64,000 nucleotides of DNA, taken from NCBI RefSeq assembly GCF_032362555.1, contig NC_083507.1, forward strand, positions 933,001 through 997,000, given 5' to 3'. The position numbers and the translations under genes are program-made. This document shows, piece after piece, positions 33,671 through 46,224 of the stretch; positions within the stretch are counted from its first letter, which is position 1, and every line of letters begins with the position of its first letter. This DNA comes from Amyelois transitella. Lineage: Eukaryota; Arthropoda; Insecta; Lepidoptera; Pyralidae. The notes beneath the pieces are model-generated. The model had not been told where the DNA came from and searched no databases. It saw only the letters and a program-made list of their open reading frames with translations.

Positions 33671-34925
33671 CTACAGCATGTCAAAGTCGTCTCTCTGAAA
33701 CAATGAAATAAAATAGGTTAATTTCAAGCCAATTTGGTGATTTCATTTAAATGACTGAATTATTATATTAGGGTAGGCAGAGATATGGATTTCTTACTAA
33801 AATACTTACAATGACATTTCTCTCATTGTAAGTATGATCATTTTAAGATTAATAAGTTTAGTTATTTTAGTTTCTTTTCAGAAAGCAAGGGAGTTGCTAA
33901 CTCTACACTTCATGCTATTTTCATCATCATCATCATCATTAAATTGAGAATTTGCATGCTTGTCACCTCTGCCTGATGGCAAGATGAGGACTTGGGCAGT
34001 ACACATAAGCACAAATTATGCCTATTTGCTCCTCTACAATAGAAGTTTCTAAGCTATAGAATTGTTTTAGCATCTATGAAACTTACCATCTCATTATATT
34101 CCATGACATGTTTTCGTATGGCTGAGCTGTCAACCCACGTGACAAAGTCCTCCAATGATCTGGTGACAAGGAATGCTGGGTCCTTCACCACCTCGGGGCC
34201 AACCCTCACATGTCCCTGCTCTATGAATTTTGTGGCCTCTTTCAAGTTTTCTGACATCCTATCTGGAATATTTTTTTTTTTATTTATTTAAAATTATGAG
34301 TTATGATTATGGTTATTTTAATAAGTTAACAAATTATTAAGTTGCCCGTTGGTGAACCAAAATAAAAGGTAATGAATAGATTATTTGATTGAAGCAGGTT
34401 AGTGAGGCTTATTATACAAATCATACGTAAATGGCGCGTAATAAATGAAAATCAGTCACAAAATTTGAACATCAAAAAGTAATAATTGCCGACTTACTTC
34501 TAACCATTACAACAGGCAATCTCCGTCTGCAAAATGCACTTGCTGACACATTGCAAGCCAGTGCTAAGTCCCATCTGGTGGGGATCAAGCCCATCTGATA
34601 CAGTTTCTCCAATAACTGAGCACTTGATTCAGTTCTAAATTCACTGTTGGCGTCTAAGTCTTTAATTTTATTTGCTAGCTCACGAACATCTCGAGACAAC
34701 TTGTTATATCTGGAACATAAGTAAACCTTATTATAGGAAACGAAGGCTCGTGAAAAAATTAGGTAAAAAAATATATACCGGTACTTACTTCGTGTAATCC
34801 TCACGCTTCTGAACATAATACTTTTTCATGACTTTCACTTCGTGTATGTTGTTGTCGACTTTCCATGATATAAAATCTACTTTCTTTAGCAATTTTTGCT
34901 CATGAAACTTTAATTTTCGAACCAT
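33671..34925 (-). CDS. Imp3: U3 small nucleolar ribonucleoprotein protein IMP3
   Basis: Four exons on the minus strand: 34925-34789, 34709-34498, 34262-34087, 33694-33671, giving 182 residues, close to the usual length for IMP3. It starts [15 protein letters not shown], has [15 protein letters not shown], and the S4-like RNA-binding part contains [19 protein letters not shown] and [10 protein letters not shown], then ends RDDFDML. IMP3 is a core part of the small-subunit processome and helps U3 snoRNA pair with pre-rRNA in the nucleolus. The last coding exon is only 24 nt. The match to the family is strong across the whole length. Confidence 0.95.
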
Positions 34926-35926
34926 TTTTACCACTTATTAATTTGATTGCAAATAAACAGTAACAAACATGTGGTAAATACTGACCACTGATTGACTGTC
35001 AACTCAATGTCACTGTCACAAGTCTTAAGTCACATTTTTTTGCTTTTTTTTTGTAGCGACATTTTTCTCATTACATTGAGGAGTATACAGCATAACAACA
35101 TTGTTTTTTCCTTGACGGTCAAGACTAGATAAAGTAAAATTGCAAATAAAATCTGTATACCATAAATATAGATCCATTTTTTATTTGGAAATACTGTCAA
35201 ATCTATTTCGCCTTACCCCACAAAAAAAGAATATTCGTGTTGCCACATAACTTCTGACGAAAAATATGTAGTTTTTTGTATTCGACACGATACGTACGAT
35301 ACGCGTAAAATTCTCAAGCAAGAAAAAAGTCGTCGAATAAAACGGTTTTACTCAAATTGCACCCATCGAAAAAGCGCAGCTTTGTAAGGGCTCGCGACTT
35401 ACGTATAATTATATTTATAACTTCTTGCTTTCGTGCTTTTTCTGCCACACACACCCGACTAGCAAAAGTGTTGGTTCGGTATCAACACGCATATGCACTG
35501 TCAGGCAAGCATATATGGACAACATCGGAGTGCTTATAAAGACATGCAATGCTCCATTCAACATGTTCCCCGTTCAAATGGGGCCTTAAGAGAAAATTTC
35601 TTTACATATCTTCATATTTTTTCAGCAGATATGAATAAGGTATAAATGTAAAAAAAAAAACAGATATTTCTGACCAGTTATTTAATTTTTTATCTACTAC
35701 CCTCTTTACGGCCGGCAGACGTATATCGCCAGCTGTTCCCACAATTTTGGCGCGTTTAACGGCTAATTTAAGTCCCTATTTCATAGGATGTAGTTGGCAA
35801 CAGATTTTAGGCTGCCAAATTGAGCCGACGGAATCGATCGATGTTTTGTTTGAATTGTTTGTTTGATTAAATTACATTTGAATAAACTGCCGATTCAAGA
35901 GAATATAAAATCTAACCAACAAGAAA
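34926..35926. promoter_or_regulatory. Divergent intergenic region
   Basis: About 1 kb between IMP3 (-) and the coiled-coil gene (+). No repeat of the families above was recognised in it. It presumably holds both promoters. Confidence 0.4.
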
Positions 35927-37300
35927 ATGAATCGCTGCAATCCAAATCTCGTGGAATACGCTACTTACTTACAATCTATAATAAGATTGGATGCGCTTGA
36001 AAAAATGACCCAAGATTTGGATAAAGAATTGGCCGATTCCCAGAAATTAATGCGGGATATCAAGGCGATTTTTGAGTCTGTACCTAAAGGAACAAACGCG
36101 ACTGAAGAACCTGTTAATAATAGCTTAAGACATGAAGATATATCGAAATTTTTAGAAGCCGATGTTCCAAAGTTGCTGCTGCCGGATATGGTAGAAAGTA
36201 CATCAGATATTGATATAGACGACGTGATATCAAAGATGAAAGGATATGCCGAAGATCTAAAGAAGAACTTGATCGTTACTGTACCGCATGTCCGGGACAG
36301 CCATGAGAAAATGGAAGCTTTAGATTTGGAGCAGTATGCAATGAGTTTGGATCAGTTAAACAAACGACTAGCGAATATAAAGATGAATAAAGGTGATATT
36401 GCCTCCAGAAATCCTGAATTAGAGAACAAACTTGGGCAGTTGTGCCAAGATGTGGATATGTTTACAAAGGTAAAGTATTAATGTTAATGGCTTACTCTCA
36501 ATGCAATTTTTTTTACCATGTAAGGATGTAGCACTGATGTTTGAAGGAGGTAGTCTTGGTCTTTGCCCAAGACTTGTGGGAGATGCATATCTAATATCTA
36601 TCAAGTTTCGAACTTACATAGAGGCTAACTCAATCTGTGTAATTTGTCCCATATATATTTATTTATTTACTACATACCTATTATTAAATCCTCCTATCAA
36701 CTCTGTCTGTGGATGGAATCTCAGAAATTTGTGGACTGATTTTGTTCTTGTTTGAAATATTGCAAAGTTTTCTGAGATAGATAATATATCTTTAAATGCT
36801 ACCGTGTGAAGGTCACTAGTTTATAATAAACTGTTGTATTGTTCAGTTAGTATCCCTTAACATATATAAGTCCTAAACTTTGGGCTAGTCCAATTTGTTT
36901 TGTATATATTTATGGAAAGCCTTGGACTCTTTGGCGCTGTATATTTTGCCTATAAATATGATACCCTTACAGCATCACATTCATTGAATAAAATATTTGT
37001 GATGCTTTTACGTGATGAGCTGGCAACCTGTCTCTATTTGAAGCCAAACAGCTGAATGTGGCCTATCAGTCCCACAAATATAGACGTGGCTATGTACTCT
37101 CAGGCAGAACCACTTTAGATTTTAAGAACATAATTATGGGAATGTTTCAGATGGTCGAAGCGAAAACTGCACTGAGCGAATGTAACAAGAACTGGACTAA
37201 GACATCACAAGACAACAACGCACTCCAGTATGACAGTATTGTCAACAAGTTGCTTTCTGGCATCAATGAGGTCTCGTACCTTCTTCAGAACAGGAGCTAA
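35927..37300 (+). CDS. Coiled-coil protein of unknown function
   Basis: Two exons, 35927-36469 and 37151-37300, give 230 residues (phase 0 junction TTK|MVEAK with good GT/AG signals). The start is the first ATG (MNRCNPNLVEYATYL). The protein is mostly helical with heptad-like stretches (RLDALEKMTQDLDKELADSQ, KMEALDLEQYAMSLDQLN) and acidic segments (ESTSDIDIDDVI). There is no signal peptide, membrane segment or catalytic motif. Size and composition would fit a small subunit of a cytoskeletal or kinetochore-type complex (augmin or dynactin-like), but I could not align it to any family, so this is only a guess. Confidence 0.75.
36603..36668 (+). mobile_element. SINE-2 tail fragment
   Basis: GTTTCGAACTTACATAGAGG to GTGTAATTTGTCCC and an AT-rich tail. 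Only the 3' part of the family is present. Confidence 0.7.
37015..37095 (+). mobile_element. SINE-1 remnant
   Basis: TGGCAACCTGTCTCTATTTG, GCTGAATGTGGCCTATCAG and a shortened 3' end, about 55 bp upstream of exon 2 of the coiled-coil gene. Confidence 0.6.
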
Positions 37301-38341
37301 ACTTTCAGATTGAGCTCCAAGGGGTCTTGTTCAGAGATGTGTTAAGTGATAGTCACATCTTGTTTGGAAGGCACATCCAGTGTGGCCTAAAGTTCATTGC
37401 TATTGGAACTCTGAATTCAATAGCTCGAGTTACACCTATTAAGTGATTGTAATATCTTGTTTGGAAGTCACGTCACATCTAGTTTGGAAGAACTGAATCT
37501 TTGTAATGGCAACTTGCCTATTTAAATGTTTGTTTTTGATTCATTATTGTTCTTTTAAACAAATACTGGCAACCTTCAAAATCGAGGTTGTATTTAAGGT
37601 TAAGGTATACATATATTGGCGTACTTTGTAATCCAGTTCCAGTGATCCAGTTGAAAATGATTAATGAATATGCCACCATTTGATAGGATTGTGTAGGAAT
37701 TTACTATTTTATGTTACATTTATCCTGCTGTGGAATCTGGCAAATTTGATGTGAATCTGTGCTCATATTATTTGCTTTGTATAAAGAGATACTAATAGAT
37801 AATAGGAAGAAAGAACAAAGGAACTAAGATAAAATGGAAAGTGTAAGGTGCATTTGGTCATGTAGGGATTGTGGCAAGTGGGAAGACATAGTCTCTGCCT
37901 ACCCCTCTGGGAAAGAGGTGTATGGGAAAAATATTGACATGATAATTCTAGCTGAGGAACGGTTCCTATTGGTCTATGGAGTAAACTGATCTCAATGCAG
38001 TATTGTCAATGTTTTATTTATTGATGTAACTTGTCCAACCTTGTTCAAGTCGCAACTTCAAAGTATATGTGTTCAATTTTATGTATATAGTCAATGAATC
38101 AGTTAAAAGCATACTTGAACAATAGTTTATAAGTTTAAAATAATAAAAGTCTGGAACAAAATGCATGCTATAATCTCACAAAATACAATTTCAACAACAG
38201 ATTTTGATGTACTTCATTAGATATAAATGTATAATACTATAGTTCCGATTATGTCAGTTCTCAATAAAGTAATTCATTAAAAGTTCCTATTAAATATTAT
38301 TCTTGTAAACATATAAAATCTTCTAGTCAAATTGTCATTAG
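37301..38341. other. Convergent intergenic region
   Basis: 3' flanks of the coiled-coil gene and RBM45. A short family L LINE piece is at 37855-37925 (GATTGTGGCAAGTGGGAAG). AATAAA at 38142 could serve the plus-strand gene. Confidence 0.5.
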
Positions 38342-39910
38342 TTAAGAGTGAGACAGCTGGGCGTTATTGGATCTAGAATTGTCATAAAGCTTCATTCTTT
38401 TCCTGTCGATGTCAGGGTCAGAGTGGTTCTCACTGTGGTCTTCTGTCTTCATTCGGTGGTCATCTTCTTTAGGTTTCTCATCGGCCACACATACCTTCAG
38501 CTGGACTCCACAGAGCATTGAACCGTTTAGAACTCTGATAGCTTCCTGCGCAGCCTGTATGGAAGCATATTTTGCAAAACCGAATGTCTTGTTCGGAAAT
38601 GTGCAGACATTAATGAGATCTCCAAAACGGCAGAACGCATCTTGTAGGACTGCTATCGGTGGAGGGTAAGGTTTGCACACTATGAAGCATCTTTGGGCGA
38701 CTCGGCTGTCACCATTAGCCATCGGTTGTGGAGCAGGCAAATTCACATTGCAATTAATGTCATGTGATGGAGCACGGACATCATTTTTCACAGACGTGGC
38801 TGCTTTTATAAGCGTAGACGCTTGTGCAATGGCATCTGCTAACTGAAGTAAATCAGGGTTGCCGCTATCAATTGAATTTTTGAAACTATTAACCACTTCT
38901 GTCAAATTATTGGCAGCCTTTTTCAACGGGTCATCTATCTTGACAGAGATGATTTCACCAGATGGAAATTCAAATTGATTTAGCCTCTCTACTGCAAATG
39001 ATGCTTTTGCCTCACTTTCATATGTTATATTAGCTTTACACAATCCATTGTATGAGTCCAATGTGTATTTAAATTCAACCATGCCAGGAATTATATTGAA
39101 AAGGCTTTCAATATATTTCTGGGGCACTTGTGGACTACATGTTACCAGAACAGAGTTATATACAGGACCAGCTTTTGCAAGAGGAACATCATTCTTTATC
39201 ATATCTGTGACAGGGGGATGTGATTGATGAACATCTACATGGTGAAAATTATCCCAGAAATGGTGATTATTATGTTGATAATTATCTATAAAATTAGGCC
39301 CTATGTTATCTAAACTATTCCTACTTCTCTTCAACTCATCTTTAGGAGTAGCGAATACTGCCCGGTACTTTTTATCACAACCCTCGTAAGCTTTTGCAGC
39401 TCCTAGAAATGATTTGAAATTAACATAAGCGAAACCTTTACATGCATCTGTTAATTTGTCCTTTTGTATATGAACAGTCTCTACTTGACCAAATGTTGAG
39501 AAGTGTTCCAAAATTTCTTCTCTTTTTACTTCTTTGTGCACCTTGATAAAAAGCCTTTTATATTTTTCTTCATTGGTGCTTGGAACATCATTTCTATTTG
39601 CAGCAACCATTACTTTTAGGGGTTTCCCGGAATCCGTTAGGGTTTTCGTATTCAGTCTCTCAATAGCGGCTGCCGCAGACGATGTTTTAGCGTATTTAAT
39701 GTATGCTACGCCTTTGGACTCGCCCGTGTTTCGATCTCTTGGCATATAAATACCTTCCACTTCACCAAATTCTTCAAAATGCGGCCTCAAATCATCAACA
39801 TGAAATTGTTTACTGCACACAACAAACACTCTCGAAAATGGGGGCATGTCTTCTTTTCTTTCTTCGTTACGCATGTTTGAATTCCAATTATTACTTTTGA
39901 AGGCAGTCAT
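38342..39910 (-). CDS. RBM45: RNA-binding protein 45 homologue, four RRMs, intronless
   Basis: One uninterrupted exon, 522 residues. The first ATG is at 39910 (MTAFKSNNWNSN); the longer open frame begins at a TTG and is not used. RRM1 about 27-105 (RVFVVCSKQFHVDDL, GVAYIKYA). RRM2 about 120-195 (RLFIKVHKEV, GFAYVNFK). RRM3 about 260-340 is divergent (SVLVTCSPQVP, IPGMVEFKY). RRM4 about 420-495 (RCFIVCKPYPPPIAVLQDAF, FGFAKYA). The order and the RRM4 signature with FCRFGDLI match RBM45 (Drb1). It ends in a charged tail. Vertebrate RBM45 has a role in RNA metabolism and self-assembly through its linker. It is the only intronless gene here, which could reflect an ancient retrocopy or intron loss. 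Confidence 0.9.
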   Translation of the reverse strand: MTAFKSNNWNSNMRNEERKEDMPPFSRVFVVCSKQFHVDDLRPHFEEFGEVEGIYMPRDRNTGESKGVAYIKYAKTSSAAAAIERLNTKTLTDSGKPLKVMVAANRNDVPSTNEEKYKRLFIKVHKEVKREEILEHFSTFGQVETVHIQKDKLTDACKGFAYVNFKSFLGAAKAYEGCDKKYRAVFATPKDELKRSRNSLDNIGPNFIDNYQHNNHHFWDNFHHVDVHQSHPPVTDMIKNDVPLAKAGPVYNSVLVTCSPQVPQKYIESLFNIIPGMVEFKYTLDSYNGLCKANITYESEAKASFAVERLNQFEFPSGEIISVKIDDPLKKAANNLTEVVNSFKNSIDSGNPDLLQLADAIAQASTLIKAATSVKNDVRAPSHDINCNVNLPAPQPMANGDSRVAQRCFIVCKPYPPPIAVLQDAFCRFGDLINVCTFPNKTFGFAKYASIQAAQEAIRVLNGSMLCGVQLKVCVADEKPKEDDHRMKTEDHSENHSDPDIDRKRMKLYDNSRSNNAQLSHS

Positions 39911-41719
39911 AACGGTAATTCGGTCGAAGTCAAACAATGGTCAGATGAGAAGTCGTCGGTCAGGAATTCCTTAAGTCAGAATGAATCAAATGTCGCATAG
40001 TATTTATCGTATAGTGTTTGAAAAAAGTATTTTTTGTCAAACAAAATTAGTAAACTTAAAAATAACGTGAAACTTCGCCCCGAAATTCAATGCAATATCA
40101 TCAAGACATGACAAGAATCTCAAGAGAATACATCCAATCCAATCCCAATTGCCGATGAATGAATGATTGAACGAATAAAAGTCAAGTTGACTTGTTGTTG
40201 TTGAACCACTGACATTGCAATGACATAAATTAAACGGACAGCTTCTGCCTGCACTGATAATTTAAAAGTGGATAAGTTAATTTAAAACTGATAAGTTAAA
40301 ATAACGATAATGGTAATACAGAGATGTAAACTTTTTGCGCAAAAGACTGCATGCTATTTTTAATGAAGTATAAGACAAAAATGAACTAAAGACTTTTCTA
40401 TTATTTTAATTCTACCGAAATTTCGGTGATTCTGCCAATGTTATGGTTTGAAGAGACACAAAGTTACGAAATTGTTCGATGATGAGGATGTTAGTAAAGT
40501 GTAGTATGTGTGTACGGTGTGAAAGTTTTGTACACAAATCACTACATAGTAAATAAAACAAAGTCGCTATTTTAGTCTGTTTGTCTGTATGCTTAAATCT
40601 TTAAAATTACGCAACGGATTTTGATGCGGTTTTTTGTAACAGGTAGTGATTCAAGAGGAAGGTTTTTATGTATAATAACATTTATAATTTTGCACCCGTT
40701 CGGAGCCGGGGAGGGTCGCTAGTATTAATATATAATGTTGAACAATAGAGCACATAAGAGATTTCGGAGGTAGGAAAAAATGGCTGATAGGAGGAGGAAT
40801 AGGAATAAATATTATTGTCAGGTTATTTCTAGTTAGGAACTTTGTCATGATTTAATAGAAACGAGTGTGGATAAGTGAAAAGTTAGTCGGAATAATGTTA
40901 CAAGATGGATCACAAGTTTGGGGCAGCTGAAAATTATATGATTCATCCAGGCCACATTCACAGATAGAAGAGTCTCTAATTGGCAGTTTATGGAGAAAGT
41001 CAGGGATACATACGTGGCCAAGTCGCATTCGGATTATAACTGATATTATCCATTTTTCTAAGTTACGATTCCGGATGAACTAAGGGAGGTTGGGTAAGTT
41101 TGGTTGGATAATTCCATACCAGACACCTTTTTGATGACGAGAACGTTGCCATTTCTATTCCAATAAGTCAATAATTGTGGTTTAGCCAAAAGTCTAAGGT
41201 CTCGAGAATAATGTAATTTGTGACTTGATTGCTGAATGACTTGGAATCAAAGCAATAACTACATTGATACTGGAGGAGTGTCATTTATTTAAGGCTTCTC
41301 TTTTTTCAGGGTGATTGGAAAGTTATCCTTTGCATGAAAAGGTCGTTTCAAAATATCTTGGAGGCAGCTTAAAGAATCTGAAAGGATAAATGATTTGTCC
41401 AAATTGTGTGATAAAACAAATATATTTTGCTTATGAAACTGAAACTGTCTATGTCACAGAGTGTAATTAAAAAACACTAATGTCAAAACAAAAACCATGC
41501 ACTTGCGCATTGGTGTTTATTTCTTTTGTTTGTTTTTAATTTTTTGATTAGAAAATTGTATTTTACATTGCAAATGAAGAATTAAAATAATACATATGAG
41601 TAAAATTATGTAATGCACTTATAAAATAAAATTGGTAGTGTACCTAATAGTTTATATTCAGATGTTAAATCTTTCTAATTATCTTGCTCAAATTTACTGT
41701 TTTCCTATATAGAATAGAT
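39911..41719. other. Divergent region between RBM45 and CMTR2
   Basis: Contains one intact Helitron H3 copy (40539-40722) and otherwise unrecognised AT-rich sequence. An acceptor-like TATATAG at about 41712 just before the CMTR2 ATG suggests a 5' UTR intron in this region. Confidence 0.5.
40539..40722 (+). mobile_element. Non-autonomous Helitron (family H3)
   Basis: 184 bp, TC start (TCACTACATAGTAAATAAAA) and GC-rich 3' hairpin (CACCCGTTCGGAGCCGGGG) then CTAG, inserted between A and T. Confidence 0.88.
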
Positions 41720-44700
41720 ATGGATCAATATCTGCCTAGACTAAAGTTATTTCGGAACGGCGAGTTCGAGACAGAAATAGGGGATTTATTCAATAAGAAG
41801 TATTCGTTCCATTTTGAATCTAGTTGGAAATTACCGGAGCGAGAGTGTTGGTTTACTACGCCGCCATGGAAGGCCAAAGAGTTGGAGATTTTGAAGAACC
41901 GTTTGAATTTCCATAAGAGTCAGTTGAATGACTTTAATATCGAAGAATGGAGCAGTCACACGCGTCGTCGAAATCCCGCTGGGGAGGTGGGATGGAAGAT
42001 TCGTTGTCTCGTCAATCCAGAGTTTCTCACCCAAGCATGGACAAAGTTTTACGAATGCGCGAGCAGTTACGAGATAATCCCTAAAGAGGCTGTAGCGGAC
42101 AACAAGATGGTATCTCTGCATTTGTGTGAGGCCCCGGGTGCATTTATAACTTCATTGAATCACTATTTGAAACTAAATTACCGTGGACTTGAGGTGAGTT
42201 TTAGCAGCTGTATGTCTTGTTAATGTTGTCTCAATAATGAACACCATGAACCATTATGAATATTCAAATTATGAGCTTTTGACTCTTCCATCATTGGCTG
42301 TATGTTGTTACATCACATTGCATTGCACACTGAATATTACTTATTACAATTTAATACTTTTAAAATTTTGTATTGCATGATACTAATGTATACAAACGTG
42401 AATTGACATGAATAAAAAAAAAACATCTGGTTTTTGTTGACATTTCAACCAGGTTGCACCAACCATGGTCACAGGATCATCTGATTATCCTGTGAGTTTT
42501 AAGGATGGTAACCAGTGACTTAATACGAATAAAGACGAATGTATCTTGATCAAATTAAGGACATCCTGGTAAAGGGTCAGGTCAAAAGTACCCGAAACCG
42601 CCAAGCTTGTGGATGAAGCGAAGGAAGTATGCAGAGACCGTGGCAGTGGAAAGAGGTAGTCTCTGCCTACCCCTCCGGGAAAGAGCGTGTTTTATGTATG
42701 TATGTACGTTTATAATTTTTTTATTAAATCCATCTTAATTCTTTTGCAGTGGAAATGGGTAGCCAACACTCTGAATCCGTACTATGAAGGCAACTCTCCG
42801 TCAAACATGATCAGCGACGACCGCTTCATGTTCCACACGTTGGACTGCTGGGACTTTGGAGTGGACAACACTGGAAATCTGATGAATTGGGAGAACTCCC
42901 AGGCCATTGTTAAAAAGGCGAAGGCTTTGGGGAAGGTATGATATTTTTTGTATATACATACATATAATCACTTATAGTCTTTATCCTTTGCGGGGTAGAT
43001 AGAGCTAACAGTCTTGAAAAGACTGATTCAGCTGATGAGATCAGCTGATTGGGTTAGCAAAAGAATTGAGATTCAAATAGTGCCAGGTTGCTAGCCCATT
43101 GCCAGAAAGAAGAATCCCAAGTTTACTTTTCTGATACCCATCAGAATTTGGGGATCAGACCAAATAACTCAAAAAAACAAAATGAAATATTTGTACCTTA
43201 TTGTTTTCGGCACCAATAGAAAAAAGAATAGGGCCACTTTATCTCTTTCCTATGGGTAGTCATTAAAGGCGACTAAGGAATAGATAAACTTGGGATTCTT
43301 CTTTAGGCAACAGGCTATCAACCTGTCACTAAATGAATCTCAATTCTTTTGCTAAGCCAATCAGCTGAACGTGAACCTCTATCTGCTATATCGTGAATCA
43401 TTATTTTCAAGGCTGTTGCCTCTGTCTACCCCTGCAAGGGATAAAGAATGAATGATGTTATAAATAAATAATTTGCTAATAAATAACAATACGTTATATT
43501 ACAAATGTTTTATTAAAATAACACTTTCTAGGTGTTACTTGTAACGGCAGATGGGTCCATAGATTGCATGCAGCGTCCCGATGCGCAGGAGGAGGTCACG
43601 TCTCCGCTCCATTACTGCGAGATCGTCACAGCTCTGCAGGCTCTAAGCAAGGGTTTGTTGGATCATTTTCCACGTTTAAATTAAGATTTTCTAGCAATAT
43701 TTTGGCAGTTTCTACTAATTTGAGTCTTTGAGTAACATAGTAGTATTCGATACTTGGTTTTAGGTATATTTACGTACTAGTAACTATGAAGATTTTTAAA
43801 TAGAAAGCGGCGTCCAAAATTGACAATTATTTTGTGTTTTTTTTTTTTTTTATGTTTACCTTTTGCAACTTAGTTGATGAATTAATTTTTTACGTTACAT
43901 CCTGACGAATAGCATCATGATATTGTATTATCTGACTGTATCTGTATCTGACTCATACCTATGTTTGAATTAAAAATTTGATTGGCAATTAATTTATATT
44001 GAATATTGATATATTTAATTTTTAATAAAAAAAAAAAATGATCTGACTGAATTATTGTACGTCTTGTGTAGACAGATCGCAGTGACACGAACTGTTTGTA
44101 TCATCTTTTCTTCCTGTGTTACCGCAATAAAGAGATTTGTATTTGCAATCTAAATTTTCCAGGTGGAACCTTCATCTTCAAACTGTTTACACTCTTCGAA
44201 CATTCCACCGTGAGCCTGGTGTACCTCATCAACCATCTCTTTGGAGAAGTCAACATCTACAAACCTGTGACGTCACGGCAAGGCAATTCAGAAGTTTACG
44301 CTATCTGCCTCAACTACAAAGGCAGTAGTATTCTCGAGCGATACATACCCATACTGGAAGCGGCCTACGGTACAGAGTTATATGGAAACCAAGCGTTGTT
44401 CCCTCTATCAGCTATACCAGACTCATTCCTCAAGCAGCTACACAACTGCGCGTATTACTTCTGCGAAATACAGTGCCAAGTTATCGATAATAATCTTCAA
44501 GCTTACATCAATCAGAATAACATATCGCTTCATAGAGATATGAAGAGGATTCGAGCGCTCATTGCCACAGAGTTTATATGGCGATACGGGCTCAAACCAG
44601 TTGACATGGAGCACGAAATACTGAAAGGGATACTACATGAAGAGTGCAGGACTAATATGAACCCCAGGTTCCATCGTGGGTCTTATACGGAAAGGCAGTT

Positions 44701-45442
44701 GTACACAAAGATGTCGCTTAGGGAAAAGGCGAACAACTTGAACGCTTTATTGCAAGCTGAAGTTCTGGCTAACCCGTTAATTCTTATCAATGAACCAGTC
44801 GTGTGGCTGTCGTTTTTAGATGAGGAGGCACCTCTTAAATTAGTATTTACTCACGGTTGTCCTTTACAAAATATAAACAGCTCAAAATTCATCTTCGTCC
44901 CTATATTCCGATTGTACCAACAGATTTTAGCTGAAGAAGAATTCAAAGAAATAGCTTTGACGGACGCTTTGAAACAGAGTACAAAGAATGTGGACTGTGA
45001 TATTGATAAAACATTGAGACTTCCAGACTTTGATCACTCAGATAGTTACAGCGTGTATGAAAAGAAATGCTTTCGGATTCTATGTAATATGATTAAAGAT
45101 TTGCTTGTAGGACAAACTGTCTTTTTGCAGAATTTTAACACTTTGACACATTTTAATGTAAGTGTCCTGTATATTCTGTCCAGCAAATGTTTTAAGCGGA
45201 CCGGGTTTACGTCGAACGGAATTATCTTGAGGAATATGGTGAATAAAGATTCCGTGGCCTATTTGGATGATATTCAGAATGAATTGTTGAAACTCGGTGA
45301 TAGATCAAAGGATTTGCTGAACTTGTTGCCTGTTCAAACCACGAATGCTGGAGAACTCTTCAACAATATTGTGTTATATAATAACACATTCTATCGAAAT
45401 AAATGTGTAGAATACCTTGACGCCATTGAACAAAGACTATGA
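41720..45442 (+). CDS. CMTR2: Cap-specific mRNA 2'-O-methyltransferase 2 (adrift / FTSJD1)
   Basis: Four coding exons: 41720-42193, 42750-42935, 43532-43652, 44163-45442, giving 686 residues, similar to insect CMTR2. The RrmJ/FtsJ-type Rossmann methyltransferase spans about residues 100-340. It has the SAM-binding CEAPGAFI after HL, the acidic motif [11 protein letters not shown], and GGTFIFKLF with the catalytic lysine (K-D-K-E type enzymes). The C-terminal half is the degenerate second domain ([33 protein letters not shown]). The enzyme methylates the ribose of the second transcribed nucleotide of capped mRNA (cap-2). The ATG follows an acceptor-like site, so a 5' UTR intron is likely. All four exons are in phase and no duplicated exon ends were seen here. 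Confidence 0.95.
42540..42712 (+). mobile_element. LINE 3' fragment (family L)
   Basis: ATCTTGATCAAATTAAGGAC to AAAGAGCGTGTTTTATG and (TATG)n, with a small deletion in the middle. Its tail ends about 40 bp before exon 2 of CMTR2. Confidence 0.8.
42955..43130 (-). mobile_element. SINE-1 fragment
   Basis: Reverse: ACATACATATAATCAC, TTTGCGGGGTAGATAG, AGAAGAATCCCAAGTTTAC. Forms an inverted pair with the forward copy about 65 bp to the right. Confidence 0.75.
43195..43450 (+). mobile_element. SINE-1 copy
   Basis: Forward: TTTTCGGCACCAATAG, TTAAAGGCGACTAAGG, GTCACTAAATGAATCTC to CCTGCAAGGGATAAAG. The TATG tail is lost. Confidence 0.75.
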
Positions 45443-46224
45443 ATAATTATTTAAGTATATTTACTGAAGAGTAAAAAAATTTTAATGTTATTTTTTTATT
45501 GTTATAAATGTTGATGTCATTTGCGATTCGAGATTGAACTTTCACTAATTAAAGACTTTCTCAATGTTGTGAAAATAATTCTTTTTTGTATCACCAAAAT
45601 ATCCCATTATTAATTATGCTTGGGGCTTCAAGTCTGTTAGTGTGTAGTTTCATCTTTGTTATTAGGAAATCATATTTAACCCTATGAAAGTTGAAAGCTT
45701 ATATCCTACTCACTGGCTAGGCCGTCAAAGCGGCCCCATCCTGGGCCAAATTGTCCACTCCTGCCTGTATCTTCGACCCTAATAAGGTTGACTGGAAGAG
45801 ATTGCATTAGCGATAAGTTCGCTTTTGTACCATCTCTATCTGTTTTGTATGTTTTACTCTTATAGTGCAATAAAGAATTTTATCTATCTTTGGCCCATTT
45901 CGCTTCCAGGCGGTCTACGGTACCCCTCGGGAAGAAAAAGCTCCTTACCCTAATACCGGATGGACCCAAGACACAATCGACCCCTTATTCCTAAAAATCG
46001 TTCATTCAAACTTTACCAAAAAAAATTGAGTCAAAGATAAAAGAATGAAAGAAACTGTCAATGTCATGTTATGTCAAATCAAAGTGTATGTAACTGGCGC
46101 GCTTCGGTTTACGGCGAAATTTATTTTGTTTGTTTGAATAGTTTGCGGAGCAGTGATTTAAATAATTTCAATTATAAGCGAGGAAATATAAGATATATGA
46201 AGCTTTAAATAAACAGCAATCAGT
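45443..46224. other. Region between CMTR2 and Nup205
   Basis: CMTR2 3' UTR and the Nup205 promoter. A block about 45700-45980 (CGTCAAAGCGGCCCCATCC, AATAAAG at 45869) looks like an old repeat but was not classified. Confidence 0.4.

Noticed and set aside
39911-39937. Longer RBM45 start beginning MFDFDRITV.
   Set aside because: The first codon is TTG. The first ATG is at 39910.
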